From Nocardia wallacei (GTDB taxonomy: Bacteria; Actinomycetota; Actinomycetes; Mycobacteriales; Mycobacteriaceae), in NCBI RefSeq assembly GCF_014466955.1, contig NZ_AP023396.1:5394001-5458000 (forward strand): a stretch of 64,000 nt of DNA. Reading direction: 5' to 3'. Shown here in pieces: positions 9,801 through 19,975 of this stretch. The position numbers and the translations under genes were made by a program. The notes beneath the pieces are model-generated. The model saw only the letters and a program-made list of their open reading frames with translations, was not told where the DNA came from and searched no databases. Each line of letters starts with the position of its first letter. The first letter of the stretch is position 1.

Positions 9801-11287
9801 TGCGGGCTCCCGATATCTTCCTCGTCGAGCGCCTGCACCGCCGCGACGAAACTGCGTCCCCGGTGGGTGTAGTCGGCGAACATGTCCAGTGAGGCCGCGG
9901 CGGGCGCCAGCAGCACCGTGTCCCCGCGGCGGGCGTAACCGGCGGCGAGCCGCACCGCTCGCGCCATCACCGCGTCCGCGCCATCGATCTCGGACGTGAG
10001 TTCCACACCCATCCCAGCATCGTCACCCGAACCCAGCTCCACCACGGGGACATCGGGCGCGTGTCGCGCCAACGCCGCCGCGACGACCGGGGCGTCCTGT
10101 CCGAACAGCACCGCCGCCACCAGCCGGTCGGCGACCTCTTCGACCAGGTCGTCGATGTGCGCGCCCTTGAGCTGACCACCCGCGAGCCACACCACCTGCG
10201 GGTGCGCCAGGATCGAGGAGCGCGCGGCGTGCGGGTTGGTGGCCTTGGAGTCGTCGACGAAGGTCACCCCGGCCAGCTCGCGCACCAGCGCGGCACGGTG
10301 CGGGCCCACCTTGTGCTCCTGCAGGCCCTCCTTCACGAATTGCGGTGCGACGTCGATGGATCGGGTCAGCGCCGCCGCGGCCAGGGCATCGGCCACGCCG
10401 GCCGGTCCGGCCGGGCTGATGTCGCCGGTCTCGGCGAGAATGGCGGCCTTGGTGAACGCGCGATCGAGCAGCTTGCCGTCGACCACGCCGAGTTCGCCGT
10501 CGGCGGGCACGCCGATCCGGAAGCCGACGGTGCGCCGCGCCTTGGACTTTCGCGCGAGCGCCGCGGCGACCGGATCGTCCAGGCCGACCACGCCGACGCG
10601 GCCGGTCAGCGCCCGCGCCTTGGCGGCGGCGTAGGCGTCCAGGCCGCCGTGCCAATCCAGGTGGTCCTCGGCGACATTGAGCACCACCCCGGCCTCCGGG
10701 CGCACCGACGGCGCCCAGTGCAGCTGGAACGACGACAGCTCCACCGCCAGCACCTGCGGACCGGGATTGCGCCGCAACGCGTCCAGGATCGGCAGCCCGA
10801 TATTGCCGCAGGCCACGCTGGCGATACCGGCCGCGCGCAGAATCGCGTGCGTCATCTGAGTAGTGGTGGTCTTGCCGTTGGTGCCGGTGATCACCAGCCA
10901 CTTGCGGGCCGGGCCGTACAACCGGGCCTGATCCACCCACCAGGCGAATTCGACGTCGCCCCAGACCGGAATGCCCTCCGTCACCGCCGAGACCAGCACC
11001 GGCGAGTCCGGCCGCCAGCCCGGGCTGGTGATGACCAGCGCGAACCGGTCCAGCGCGGCGGGCTCGAGCAGTTCCTCGCCGGTGGCGGTGGTGAGCCCGA
11101 GTTCGGCGGCCTCGGCCATCGCCTTCTCACCGGCGTCGGTGACCACGGGCCGGGCCCCGATATCGCGCAGCGGCTCGATCAGCGACCTGCCCGACACCCC
11201 CCATCCCGCGACGAGAACGTCACGGCCACGCAGGAATTCGAGCATGGGGCCCGGTGAACGCAGGGCCCGCGGAGTGTGTTCGACCAT
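9797..11287 (-). CDS. murD: UDP-N-acetylmuramoylalanine--D-glutamate ligase MurD
   Basis: 496 residues. The N-terminal domain has VLVAGWGVSGRSLIEPL at about 24-40; the central ATP loop is ITGTNGKTTTT at 133-143; NVAEDHLDWHGG and FVDDSKATNPHA mark the metal and C-terminal domains. It adds D-Glu to UDP-MurNAc-L-Ala. The ATG at 11287 follows the mraY stop by seven bases and the stop overlaps ftsW. Length is close to mycobacterial MurD. No oddities were seen. Confidence 0.97.
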   Translation of the reverse strand: MVEHTPRALRSPGPMLEFLRGRDVLVAGWGVSGRSLIEPLRDIGARPVVTDAGEKAMAEAAELGLTTATGEELLEPAALDRFALVITSPGWRPDSPVLVSAVTEGIPVWGDVEFAWWVDQARLYGPARKWLVITGTNGKTTTTQMTHAILRAAGIASVACGNIGLPILDALRRNPGPQVLAVELSSFQLHWAPSVRPEAGVVLNVAEDHLDWHGGLDAYAAAKARALTGRVGVVGLDDPVAAALARKSKARRTVGFRIGVPADGELGVVDGKLLDRAFTKAAILAETGDISPAGPAGVADALAAAALTRSIDVAPQFVKEGLQEHKVGPHRAALVRELAGVTFVDDSKATNPHAARSSILAHPQVVWLAGGQLKGAHIDDLVEEVADRLVAAVLFGQDAPVVAAALARHAPDVPVVELGSGDDAGMGVELTSEIDGADAVMARAVRLAAGYARRGDTVLLAPAAASLDMFADYTHRGRSFVAAVQALDEEDIGSPQ

Positions 11288-11294
11288 CGCTGCT

Positions 11295-12371
11295 TTACCC
11301 GACCTGAGAGAGATATTCGCTGTAGAACAATCCCAGTCCGACTGCCGACGCTATGGCCGCGAGCAACCAGAACCGAATGATCACCGTAGTCTCTGCCCAT
11401 TTGCTGAGTTCGAAGTGGTGGTGGAACGGCGCCATCTTGAACAACCGGTTCCGGGTGGTGCGGTACACCGCGACCTGCAGCACCACCGACGCCGTCTCGG
11501 CCACGAACAGCGCGCCGATCACGATCATCAGCAGTTCGGTGCGGGTGGTGATGGACAGCCCGGCCAGCAGGCCGCCCAGCGCCAGCGAGCCGGTGTCGCC
11601 CATGAAGATCTTGGCGGGAGCCGCGTTCCACCACAGGAATCCGATGCAGGCGGCCGCACCGGCGGCGCAGACCAGCGCCAGGTCCAGGGGGTCGCGCACG
11701 TTGTAGCACCCGGCCTCGGCGTGCGTGGAGCAGGCGTTGCGGTACTGCCAGAAGGTGATGATCACGTAGGAGCCCAGCACCAAGCTCATCGACCCCGCCG
11801 CCAGCCCGTCCAGCCCGTCGGTCAGGTTCACCGCGTTCGACCAGGCGACCACCACCAGGCAGACGAAGGCCAGGAAGATGATGACGCCCATCGACACCGT
11901 GGTGATGTCGCGGACGTAGGACAGGTGGCGGCTGGCCGGGGTCTGCTTGTTCGCGCCCGGGAACTGCAGCGCCAGTACGCCGAAGATGACCGCGGCCGAC
12001 AGCTGCCCGAGGTACTTGCCCGCCGCGGTGAGCCCGAGATTGCGCTGCTTGCGCAGCTTGATGAAGTCGTCGATGAAGCCGACAGCACCCAGTGCCGTGG
12101 TCAGCGACAGCACCAGCAGGCCCGAGACGGTCGGCCCCTCGGCCTCGTACCCGATGCCGATCAGATGCGAACCCCAGTACCCGGCCCACAGCCCGACCAG
12201 GATCGCCACGCCGCCCATGGTGGGGGTGCCGCGCTTGGCCTGATGGCTCTCGGGCCCGTCGATGCGGATCTCCTGGCCGAATCCGCGCCGGGCGAACATC
12301 CGGATCAGCAAGGGCGTCAGCAGGATCGACACCGCCAGGGCGATCGCCGCCGCGAACAGGATCTGTCTCAT
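11295..12371 (-). CDS. mraY: Phospho-MurNAc-pentapeptide translocase MraY
   Basis: 358 residues from the ATG at 12371, whose ATGA overlaps the murF stop. A polytopic membrane protein with about ten helices. Diagnostic sequences include [39 protein letters not shown] with catalytic aspartates, [27 protein letters not shown] and [21 protein letters not shown]. It transfers phospho-MurNAc-pentapeptide to decaprenyl phosphate to form lipid I. A longer frame upstream exists, but it runs inside murF. Confidence 0.97.
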   Translation of the reverse strand: MRQILFAAAIALAVSILLTPLLIRMFARRGFGQEIRIDGPESHQAKRGTPTMGGVAILVGLWAGYWGSHLIGIGYEAEGPTVSGLLVLSLTTALGAVGFIDDFIKLRKQRNLGLTAAGKYLGQLSAAVIFGVLALQFPGANKQTPASRHLSYVRDITTVSMGVIIFLAFVCLVVVAWSNAVNLTDGLDGLAAGSMSLVLGSYVIITFWQYRNACSTHAEAGCYNVRDPLDLALVCAAGAAACIGFLWWNAAPAKIFMGDTGSLALGGLLAGLSITTRTELLMIVIGALFVAETASVVLQVAVYRTTRNRLFKMAPFHHHFELSKWAETTVIIRFWLLAAIASAVGLGLFYSEYLSQVG

Positions 12372-13855
12372 ACCGCCGCCTCCGTGCCTGCCCCGGGAGC
12401 CGCGACGAGGTGTTGCGCGACCGCCCACAACCCGGCCGAGTTCGACGCCTTCACCAGCACCACATCACCCGCCGCGATCTCGTCGTCCAGCACCGCGATC
12501 GCGGCCTCGATATCGGGGACGAGAACCGATTCCTCACCCCACGAGCCTTCCATCACCGCACCCTGATGCAGCGCGTGCGCCGGGCGTCCGGTGCCGACGA
12601 CGATGAGCCGATCGACGTCCAGGCGCACCGCCAACCGGCCGATGCGGTCGTGTTCGATGACCGACTCCTCGCCCAGCTCGGCCATCTCGCCGAGCACCGC
12701 CCAAGTTCGGCGGTCGGCCTCCTTGGCCATGCTCACCAGTGCCTTGAGCGCCGCGCGCACCGAGTCGGGGTTGGCGTTGTAGGAATCGTTGACGACGGTG
12801 ACGCCGTCGGCGCGGGTGCGCACATCCATGCGGTGCGCGGAGGCGATCCGCGCGCCCGACAGCGCCCGCGCCACCGTTTCGGGGTCGGCGCCGCACTCCA
12901 GCGCGACCGCCGCGGCCGACAGCGCGTTGCCGACCTGGTGCTCGCCGTGCACGGCCAGCCGGACCGGTACCTCGGAACCCTTGGCGTGCAAGGTGAACCG
13001 GGCCCGCGCGTCGCTGTCGAGGACGACGCCGGTGGCCCGTACATCGGCTCCGGTCGACTGGCCGACGGTCACCACCCGCGCCTGCGTGCGGCTCGCCATG
13101 GCCGCCACGTTCGGGTCGTCGGCGTTGAGCACGGCGACGCCGGACGGCGCAAGCGCCTCCACCAGTTCGCCTTTGGCCTGGGCGATCGCCTCGCGGCTGC
13201 CGAACTCGCCCAGGTGCGCGGTGCCGACGTTGAGGACGACGCCGATGGTCGGCGGGGCGATCTCGGTGAGCGCCTTGATGTGTCCTGGTCCGCGCGCGGA
13301 CAGCTCCAGCACCAGGAATCCGGTCGCCGCGTCGGCGCGCAGCGCCGTCCACGGGTGGCCCAGCTCGTTGTTGAACGAACCGGGCGGGGCGACGACCGGA
13401 CCCAGCGGGGCCAGCACGCTCGCCAGCAGATCCTTGGTGGAGGTCTTGCCCGACGATCCCGTCACGCCGACAACGGTCAGCCCGCCCGCCACCAGGCGGT
13501 CGATATTCACCCGGGCCAGCTTCGCCAGCGCCGCGAGCACGGCCGCGCCGGAACCGTCGCGGTCGTGCGCCAGCGCCATCGCGCGGCTCGGTGCGGCGCC
13601 CGCGGGCGTCACCACGATCGCGGGCACGCCGACCGGGCGGGCCGCCAGCACCGCCGCCGCGCCCGCGGCCACCGCGGCGGCAGCGAAGTCGTGGCCGTCG
13701 GCGTGCTCGCCCGGCATCGCCAGGAACAGGTCGCCGGGATTGATTCGGCGCGAATCGAATTCGACCGCGCCGGTCACCGTCACCGCGGGGTCGGGTACAT
13801 CGTGCAGCGTGCCGCCGACGACGTCCGCGATCTCCCGCAGAGTCATCTCGATCAT
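12368..13855 (-). CDS. murF: UDP-MurNAc-tripeptide--D-alanyl-D-alanine ligase MurF
   Basis: 495 residues. [18 protein letters not shown] is at about 33-50, the ATP loop [16 protein letters not shown] at 129-144, then [12 protein letters not shown] and the C-terminal [15 protein letters not shown]. It adds D-Ala-D-Ala to the tripeptide precursor. ATGA overlaps connect it to murE upstream and mraY downstream, so the murE-murF-mraY block is tightly coupled. The length and motif order are normal. Confidence 0.97.
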   Translation of the reverse strand: MIEMTLREIADVVGGTLHDVPDPAVTVTGAVEFDSRRINPGDLFLAMPGEHADGHDFAAAAVAAGAAAVLAARPVGVPAIVVTPAGAAPSRAMALAHDRDGSGAAVLAALAKLARVNIDRLVAGGLTVVGVTGSSGKTSTKDLLASVLAPLGPVVAPPGSFNNELGHPWTALRADAATGFLVLELSARGPGHIKALTEIAPPTIGVVLNVGTAHLGEFGSREAIAQAKGELVEALAPSGVAVLNADDPNVAAMASRTQARVVTVGQSTGADVRATGVVLDSDARARFTLHAKGSEVPVRLAVHGEHQVGNALSAAAVALECGADPETVARALSGARIASAHRMDVRTRADGVTVVNDSYNANPDSVRAALKALVSMAKEADRRTWAVLGEMAELGEESVIEHDRIGRLAVRLDVDRLIVVGTGRPAHALHQGAVMEGSWGEESVLVPDIEAAIAVLDDEIAAGDVVLVKASNSAGLWAVAQHLVAAPGAGTEAAV

Positions 13856-15450
13856 GAAACCGTCAGGTCCTTCATCTTCCGTGAAAGGGCCTCCGCCAGC
13901 ACCTCGCGGTCATCGAACGGATACTTCACACCCGCAATCTCCTGCCCAGTCTCGTGTCCCTTGCCCGCCACCAGCACGACGTCGCCCGGTCGGGCCCAGT
14001 CCACGGCGGCGGTGATCGCCGCGGCGCGGTCGCCGATCTCGACGACCTCGCCGCGTTCGGCCTCCGCGATGCCCAGCGCGCCACCGCGAATCGCGTCGCG
14101 GATGACCGCCGGATCCTCGCTGCGCGGATTGTCGTCGGTGATGATCAGCAGATCGGCCCCGCGGGCCGCCGTGGCGCCCATCAGCGGGCGCTTCCCCGCG
14201 TCGCGGTCGCCGCCCGCGCCGACCACCACGGCCAGCCGCCCGCCCGAACCCTTGATGTACTCGCGCAGCGTCGCGATCACCGACTCCACCGCGGCGGGCT
14301 TGTGCGCGTAGTCCACCACCGCGAGGAAGTCCTGCCCCCGATCCACCCGCTGCATCCGGCCCGGCACGTCCACGTGCCCCAGCGCCGCCGCCGCGGTCTC
14401 CGCCGCGACGCCCGCCGCCTCGCACACCGCGACCGCCAGCAGGCCGTTGGCGATGTTGTAGCTGCCCGGAAGCCGCAGCCGCACCGGGATTCTCGCGTCC
14501 TGCCGGGCCGCGGTGAAGGTCTGCTCGCCGCCGTCTGCCGACGCGCCGAGGGCCAGCCAGTCGGGGGCGGCCTCGCCGGTCGGGCTCGCCGCCGTCGCCA
14601 CCGTCACCACGGGCGCGCGCCCGCCCACCTCGCGCGCCAGGCGGCGGCCCCAGGCGTCGTCGACGCAGACCACGCACTGCTGGGCGGCGACCGGTGACTC
14701 GGGCTCGAACAGTCGTCGCTTGGCGGCGAAATAGTCCTCGAAGTCGGCGTGGAAGTCCAGGTGGTCCTGCGACAGATTGGTGAACGCGCCCACCGCGAAC
14801 CGCACCCCGTCGACCCGGCCCAGCGCCAGCGCGTGGCTGGACACCTCCATCACCACCACCTGCACGCCCTGTTCGACCATCAGCGCGAACATCGCGTGCA
14901 GTTGCGGCGCCTCCGGCGTGGTCAGCGCGCTCGGCACCCGGCGCCCGCCGATGCGGGTCTCGATGGTGCCGATCAGCGCCGTCTGCCGTCCGGCCGCGGC
15001 CAGACCTGCCTCCACCAGATACGACGTGGTGGTCTTGCCGGAGGTGCCGGTGATGCCGAGGACCTGCAACCGCTGCGACGGATTGCCGTAGATCGCCGCC
15101 GACAGCTCACCCAGCACAGCGCGCGGATCGTCGTGGACCAGCACGGGCACGTCCAGCGCGCCGATCAGATCGGCTCCGGCCGGATCGGTGAGCACCGCGA
15201 CCGCGCCCTGCTCGACGGCGGCGGCGGCGAACCGGGCGCCGTGCGCCCGCGCCCCGGCCAGACCGGCGAACAGATCGCCCGGCCGCACGGCGTTCGACCG
15301 CTGTTCGATGCCGGTGACCGCGAGGTCGGCGAGATCGCCGCTCGGGCGCGCGCCCGTGAGCTCGACGACCGTTCGCAGCGCGGTGGACGGCGGCGCCGCG
15401 GGGCGCAAGGCCTGCGGGCTGGGCTGCACGGGCACGAAGCTCCTCTCCAT
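13852..15450 (-). CDS. murE: UDP-MurNAc-dipeptide--meso-diaminopimelate ligase MurE
   Basis: 532 residues. The ATP loop ITGTSGKTTTSYLVEAG is at about 133-149; HLDFHADFEDYFAAKRRLFE and AVVDYAHKPAAVESVIATLR follow. The DDNPRSEDP motif near residue 450 is the DNPR signature of enzymes that use meso-diaminopimelate, so the wall is predicted to be the DAP type, as expected for Nocardiaceae. The N-terminal 25 residues are Pro-rich and likely disordered. 202 bp separate it from pbpB. Its stop overlaps the murF start. Confidence 0.97.
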   Translation of the reverse strand: MERSFVPVQPSPQALRPAAPPSTALRTVVELTGARPSGDLADLAVTGIEQRSNAVRPGDLFAGLAGARAHGARFAAAAVEQGAVAVLTDPAGADLIGALDVPVLVHDDPRAVLGELSAAIYGNPSQRLQVLGITGTSGKTTTSYLVEAGLAAAGRQTALIGTIETRIGGRRVPSALTTPEAPQLHAMFALMVEQGVQVVVMEVSSHALALGRVDGVRFAVGAFTNLSQDHLDFHADFEDYFAAKRRLFEPESPVAAQQCVVCVDDAWGRRLAREVGGRAPVVTVATAASPTGEAAPDWLALGASADGGEQTFTAARQDARIPVRLRLPGSYNIANGLLAVAVCEAAGVAAETAAAALGHVDVPGRMQRVDRGQDFLAVVDYAHKPAAVESVIATLREYIKGSGGRLAVVVGAGGDRDAGKRPLMGATAARGADLLIITDDNPRSEDPAVIRDAIRGGALGIAEAERGEVVEIGDRAAAITAAVDWARPGDVVLVAGKGHETGQEIAGVKYPFDDREVLAEALSRKMKDLTVS

Positions 15451-15652
15451 GTATGCGGTTCTGCGGTGCCGTCTCCCCCCGGAACGGATCGACGTGTCAG
15501 GTTACCGTCAGGCCGACGCTGCGGGTTCCCTGCCATCCTGGTTCGGTCCGCCCGGCTCGGTCACCGGTCCTGTTCCCGGTGCCGGGACGGTGCCGGACCG
15601 GTTCCACGGGCGCACTCCGGTCGACGAAACCGTTGCATCAGGCGAACCATTC

Positions 15653-17542
15653 TCACATCGCTTGCAGGACAAGGGGCTTGGCGGGCGGGGAGGGCGGGAT
15701 CCGGTCGCGCTGCAGCGCCCAGGAGGCGATGTTGTGGAACAGCGGCGCGGCCGACTGCCCGCCACTGCCGTCGGAGCTGCGGATCGGCGCGTTCAGCATG
15801 ATGCCGACGACATAGCGCGGATTGTCGGCGGGGGCGATGCCGGCGAAGGTGATCCAGTAGCGGTCCGCGGAATAGCAGCGGCAATTCGCGTCGATCTGCT
15901 GGGCGGTGCCGGTCTTGGCCGCCACCTGGTAGCCCTCGACGCCGCCGGCGGGCCCGGTGCCCTGCTGCACGCCCATCGGGTCGCGCTGGACCACCGACTG
16001 GAACATGCCGCGCAGCGTCCGCGCGGTCTGCGGGCTGACGACGCGCACGCCGTCGGGTTGCGGCTCCTCCTCGCGGTTGCCCCCGGGGCCGATCTCGGCC
16101 TTCACGATGCGCGGCGGCACCCGCACCCCGTCGTTGGCGATCGCCTGGTACATGCCCGTCATCTGCAGCAGCGTCATCGAAAGGCCTTGGCCGATGGGCA
16201 GGTTCGCGAACGTCGAGCCCGACCATTGATCGCGGGCCGGAACGTTGCCGCCGCTCTCACCCGGCAGGCCGACGCCGGTGCGCTGCCCGAGACCGAACCG
16301 CTTCAGCATGTCGGCGTAGCGGTCCTCGCCGACACGCTGCGCCAGCATCAGGGTGCCGACATTGGACGACTTGCCGAAGATGCCGGTGGTGGTGAACGGG
16401 GTGACGCCGTGGTCCCACGCGTCGTGCACGGTGACCCCGCCCATGCTGATCTCGCCGGGGACCTGGTGCACCTCTTGCGGATCGGTGAGGCCGTACTCGA
16501 TGGCCGAGGCCGCGGTGACGATCTTGTTCACCGAACCCGGCTCGAAGACGTTGGCGACCGACGGGTTGCCCATCTGCGCCGAGCCCCAGTCCTTCGGCTC
16601 CAGTTCGGGATTGAAGGTGTTGTCGTTGGCCATCGCCAGCACCTGGCCGGTGTGCGCGTCGAGCACCACGGCCGAGGCGTCCTGGGCGCCCGACATCTGC
16701 TTGGCCTGCTGAACCTGCTGCTGCACGTAGTACTGCAGATCCGAGTCCAGGGTCAGCTCCACGGTGGCGCCGTCGACGGCGGGCTGGCGGTCGCGCTCGC
16801 TGCCGGGGATCACGGCGCCGTCGGAGCCCTGGTCGTAGGTGTGTGAGCCGTCGGTACCGGCCAGCTGCGAGTCCATCGAGGACTCCAGGCCGATGGCGCC
16901 GTGCCCGTCCCAGCCGACCGCGCCGATGACGTTGGCGGCCAGCGAGCCGCCGGGGTAGTCGCGGCTGTCCTGGCGGTCCACCGTGATCTCCGGGTACTCC
17001 TCCTTGATCTCGGCGGCCACGCGCGCGTCGACATCGCGGGCCAGGCGAACGAAGGTCTCGTCGCTGCGCAGTTTCGCCAGCAGGTCGGATTCCTTCGGGG
17101 CGGCCGGGCCGAGCTTCTCGTGGAGCGTCTTGGCGATCGCCTGCAGCCGCTGATCCGGGTCGGGCGCCTTGGCCGATTTCGCCCGCGCCTCGGCCAGCTG
17201 CTTGCGCACCTGCACCGGCAGGAAGGTGAGTTCCTTGGTCGCGATGGTGAACGCCAGCGACTTGCCGTTGCGGTCGGTGATCGGGCCGCGCAGCGCCGCG
17301 TCCGCGACGTGCACGGTCCGCTGCCCCGCCGCCTCCGCCGACAACGACGGCGCGGAAACGGTTTGCACCCAGAGCAATTGGACCGCGACCACGAGCAGCG
17401 CCGCCATCATCAGGATCCGCCCCACCCCGAACCGGATCCGAGCCGAGGCATCCGCCGCACTCTCCGCCCCCCGGACCCGCTTGCGCGGCCGCCGAACCGG
17501 CCCCCGCCGCGCCGCCGAGGTCCGCCCACCCGCCGAACTCAT
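15653..17542 (-). CDS. pbpB: Septal class B penicillin-binding protein (FtsI/PBP3, PbpB)
   Basis: 629 residues. A 40-residue basic cytoplasmic segment precedes one transmembrane helix (about 43-62). A pedestal domain runs to about 260 and the transpeptidase domain to the end, with the acyl-serine motif SVNK at 337-340, SSN at 392-394 and KTG at 543-545. It cross-links septal peptidoglycan with FtsW. There is no C-terminal PASTA domain. Its ATG overlaps the ftsL stop by four bases. The catalytic motifs are complete, so it should be active and beta-lactam sensitive in principle. Confidence 0.96.
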   Translation of the reverse strand: MSSAGGRTSAARRGPVRRPRKRVRGAESAADASARIRFGVGRILMMAALLVVAVQLLWVQTVSAPSLSAEAAGQRTVHVADAALRGPITDRNGKSLAFTIATKELTFLPVQVRKQLAEARAKSAKAPDPDQRLQAIAKTLHEKLGPAAPKESDLLAKLRSDETFVRLARDVDARVAAEIKEEYPEITVDRQDSRDYPGGSLAANVIGAVGWDGHGAIGLESSMDSQLAGTDGSHTYDQGSDGAVIPGSERDRQPAVDGATVELTLDSDLQYYVQQQVQQAKQMSGAQDASAVVLDAHTGQVLAMANDNTFNPELEPKDWGSAQMGNPSVANVFEPGSVNKIVTAASAIEYGLTDPQEVHQVPGEISMGGVTVHDAWDHGVTPFTTTGIFGKSSNVGTLMLAQRVGEDRYADMLKRFGLGQRTGVGLPGESGGNVPARDQWSGSTFANLPIGQGLSMTLLQMTGMYQAIANDGVRVPPRIVKAEIGPGGNREEEPQPDGVRVVSPQTARTLRGMFQSVVQRDPMGVQQGTGPAGGVEGYQVAAKTGTAQQIDANCRCYSADRYWITFAGIAPADNPRYVVGIMLNAPIRSSDGSGGQSAAPLFHNIASWALQRDRIPPSPPAKPLVLQAM

Positions 17543-18735
17543 CGCACCGCCCCACCCGCCACGGGCGGCTCGACGGACTGGGCAGCGGGAACCGGGACGG
17601 TCTGGTCGAGCGGCACCGACGCCGGAACCTGCTGTCCGGCAACAGGTTCCGCGGGCTGTCCGGCCGACTGGTCCGAAGCGACGGGGGAGCTTTCGACCGG
17701 GGCCTGGCTTGCCCCTACCGGACCTCCCGCGACCGGTGCGGCGGGCGGCTGGGCCGGAGCCTGCTGTTGCTGATTCGCACCCGCCTGGTTCGGCGCTGCG
17801 GCCACGCCTTCGGGCGCGCTGCCTGGTCCCGCGGCCGGGGCCTGGTTCACCCCGGACACCTGATCGGCACCCGCAGCCGAGTCGCCACCCTGCTCAGCAC
17901 CCGCAATGGGATTCGCGCCCGCAGCCGGGTCAGTACCCGCAGCCGGGCTCGCACCGGCACCCGGGTTCGCACCCACGGCCGGGTCGGTACCAGCACCAGC
18001 GCTCGCACCCGCAGCCGGATTCGCACCCGCAGCCGGGTTCGCACCGGCGGCTTGGTTGGCAGCAGCGGGCGGGTTGGGGGGTGCGGGGTGGGGGGTGGTG
18101 GTTACCGGGACGAGGCGTTCTCCTTGGGCCTGGACGAGTTTGGGTATGGACGGGGGTGCGGAGGGCGTGGTGTTCAGGGGTGGGGCGGGGGCGCCCTGCT
18201 CGGGGGTTTCCTTGCCTATCACCGTGATCGTGCCGTCGGGGGCGATGAGCAGGCGGGACGGGTCCTTGGCGGGGATCATGCCGAGTTCGCGGGCGCGGTT
18301 CGCCAGTTCGGGGGCCGAGTCGGCGGCGGCGACCTCGCGCTGCAGGGCCGCTCGCTCGTCGCTGAGCTGGCGGTTGATCCGGCGCGCGTCGCCGAGCTGA
18401 TAGCTGTCCTCGGCGGCGCGGGTCGTCAGCAGCAGGGTGACCATCAGGCCACCGGCCAGCAGCGCGATGATGCCGGTCACGAACGGCAGCCGCCCCGCCA
18501 TCGCGGAGGCCGCCCGGCCCGGGAGCGGCGGCAGGCCACCCTGGACGCGATTGCGCCGCCGGGCGTAAGCACGCTGCGCCGCACCGGATTTCACCCGCTC
18601 GGCCTGCTCCACCCGCTGCGGCGCGGCCTTCACACCGCGCCGCGGCATGACCTGCGCGGCCCGCTGCTCCGCGGTCCTGGCCGCCCGCCGGGACGACTCC
18701 CGCCGCGGCGCGTCCACCCGTGTGCGCACGCTCAT
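17539..18735 (-). CDS. ftsL: FtsL-like bitopic divisome protein with long Ala/Pro/Gly repeat tail
   Basis: 398 residues. A basic cytoplasmic region (1-80) is followed by a transmembrane helix (about 83-105) and a coiled coil (about 112-150, DARRINRQLSDERAALQREV) ending in ANRARELGMIPA, the usual FtsL/FtsB pattern. This part sits at the FtsL position between rsmH and pbpB. Residues about 180-398 are a low-complexity extracytoplasmic tail; around 235-300 it repeats units like GANPAAGANPAAG and GTDPAAG. Mycobacterial FtsL homologues are also extended, but I cannot say whether such a tail is typical here. GGGAGG lies before the ATG, and a bridging mini-ORF ends on it (ATGA). Confidence 0.85.
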   Translation of the reverse strand: MSVRTRVDAPRRESSRRAARTAEQRAAQVMPRRGVKAAPQRVEQAERVKSGAAQRAYARRRNRVQGGLPPLPGRAASAMAGRLPFVTGIIALLAGGLMVTLLLTTRAAEDSYQLGDARRINRQLSDERAALQREVAAADSAPELANRARELGMIPAKDPSRLLIAPDGTITVIGKETPEQGAPAPPLNTTPSAPPSIPKLVQAQGERLVPVTTTPHPAPPNPPAAANQAAGANPAAGANPAAGASAGAGTDPAVGANPGAGASPAAGTDPAAGANPIAGAEQGGDSAAGADQVSGVNQAPAAGPGSAPEGVAAAPNQAGANQQQQAPAQPPAAPVAGGPVGASQAPVESSPVASDQSAGQPAEPVAGQQVPASVPLDQTVPVPAAQSVEPPVAGGAVR

Positions 18736-18806
18736 ATTTCCGCCTCCCCTACTGCGTCAGACCCCGTCGGCCGGTCGGGTGCGGCATACGATCGCGCCAC
18801 GCTCAT
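18732..18806 (-). CDS. 24-residue mini-ORF bridging rsmH and ftsL
   Basis: The ATG at 18806-18804 overlaps the rsmH TGA, and its own TGA at 18734-18732 overlaps the ftsL ATG. The peptide begins [13 protein letters not shown] and ends GEAEI. It thus fills the 67-bp gap between the two genes exactly, with ATGA overlaps at both ends. It has no recognisable domain and its codons are not similar to the sepF or qcr bridging repeats, apart from sharing ATGAGC at both junctions. A role in passing ribosomes from rsmH to ftsL is an inference; chance is possible for such a short frame. Confidence 0.35.
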   Translation of the reverse strand: MSVARSYAAPDRPTGSDAVGEAEI

Positions 18807-19774
18807 CCGGCCTCCTCTATCCGTTCCGCGGCCCGCATCCGTACCGGTGCGGCCCGCGGGTTCTCCTCGACCTCGTCCGCGGATGCCTTCTCCGCCCCCC
18901 GAGTGAGAATCCTGAATTCCGGTCCCATGCCCGGCAGTTCGACCGGCAGCCCCGCCGGTGTGCGCGACGTGGAGCGCCGCGTCAGCACCTGCTTGACGAC
19001 CTTGTCCTCCAGCGACTGATACGACATGACGACGATGCGGCCGCCCACCTCGAGCGCGTCGAGCGCGGCGGGCAGCGCCGCCTCCAGCGATTCCAGCTCC
19101 CGGTTCACCTCCACCCGCAGCGCCTGAAAGGTGCGCTTGGCGGGATGGCCGCCGGTGCGCCGGGTGGCGGCGGGAATCGCCTCGTAGAGCACCTCCACCA
19201 GCTGAGCGCTCGTGGTGAACGGCCGCTGCTGCCGCCGCCTCACCACCTCGCTCGCGATGCGCCCCGCAAACCGTTCCTCGCCATAGGTTTTCAGCACCCG
19301 GGCCAGTTCCCCGTGGCTGTAGGTATTGAGGACGTCGGCGGCGGTGAGTTCGGCCGTCGGGTCCATGCGCATGTCCAGCGGGGCGTCGATCGAGTAGGCG
19401 AAGCCGCGTTCGGACTCGTCGAGCTGCATCGACGACACCCCCAGGTCCATCAGGATCGCCCGGACCGAATTCGCCGCGCCCAGCCCGGCGGTGCGCAACG
19501 CCTCGGCCAGACCGTCGTAGCGGGTGTGAACCAGCGTGATCCGGTCCGCGAAGGGGCGCAGCCGCGCACCGGCGAGCCGCAGCGCCTCGGTGTCGCGGTC
19601 CAGCCCGATCAGCCGGATCGCCGGATACGTGCGCAGGAAGTGCTCGGCATGACCGCCGAGACCGAGGGTCGCATCGACCAGCACGCCACCGGAAACCAGT
19701 GCGGGACCGAGGATTTCGTCGGCGCGGTGCAGGAGGACCGGCACATGGCGGGGAGTCTGGTTCGCATGATTCAC
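18803..19774 (-). CDS. rsmH: 16S rRNA (cytosine(1402)-N(4))-methyltransferase RsmH (MraW)
   Basis: 323 residues. [15 protein letters not shown] opens the protein, and the SAM-binding motif [15 protein letters not shown] is at about 32-47. Further family marks are [29 protein letters not shown] and [17 protein letters not shown]. It methylates C1402 of 16S rRNA in the ribosomal P site. It stands directly after mraZ in the dcw cluster, as in most bacteria. The C-terminus (ERIEEAG) runs into the bridging mini-ORF by ATGA. Confidence 0.96.
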   Translation of the reverse strand: MNHANQTPRHVPVLLHRADEILGPALVSGGVLVDATLGLGGHAEHFLRTYPAIRLIGLDRDTEALRLAGARLRPFADRITLVHTRYDGLAEALRTAGLGAANSVRAILMDLGVSSMQLDESERGFAYSIDAPLDMRMDPTAELTAADVLNTYSHGELARVLKTYGEERFAGRIASEVVRRRQQRPFTTSAQLVEVLYEAIPAATRRTGGHPAKRTFQALRVEVNRELESLEAALPAALDALEVGGRIVVMSYQSLEDKVVKQVLTRRSTSRTPAGLPVELPGMGPEFRILTRGAEKASADEVEENPRAAPVRMRAAERIEEAG

Positions 19775-19975
19775 CTCGACCTCCCGGATCCTGCCTCACG
19801 GTGTCGCCGGCGGTGCCGGGCGTGGCGCACACGCCACAGGGGCCACCCGCGATTGGACTCACACGTCGTGTGGTGGATGCCCCGTGGTCTCTGACCGACC
19901 ATCGGCACCTGGCGTTGGGGAAGTACGTCAGGGTCCTGGTCGGGCAGAGGCCGCGGGGCACTCGCCTCGTCGGGG

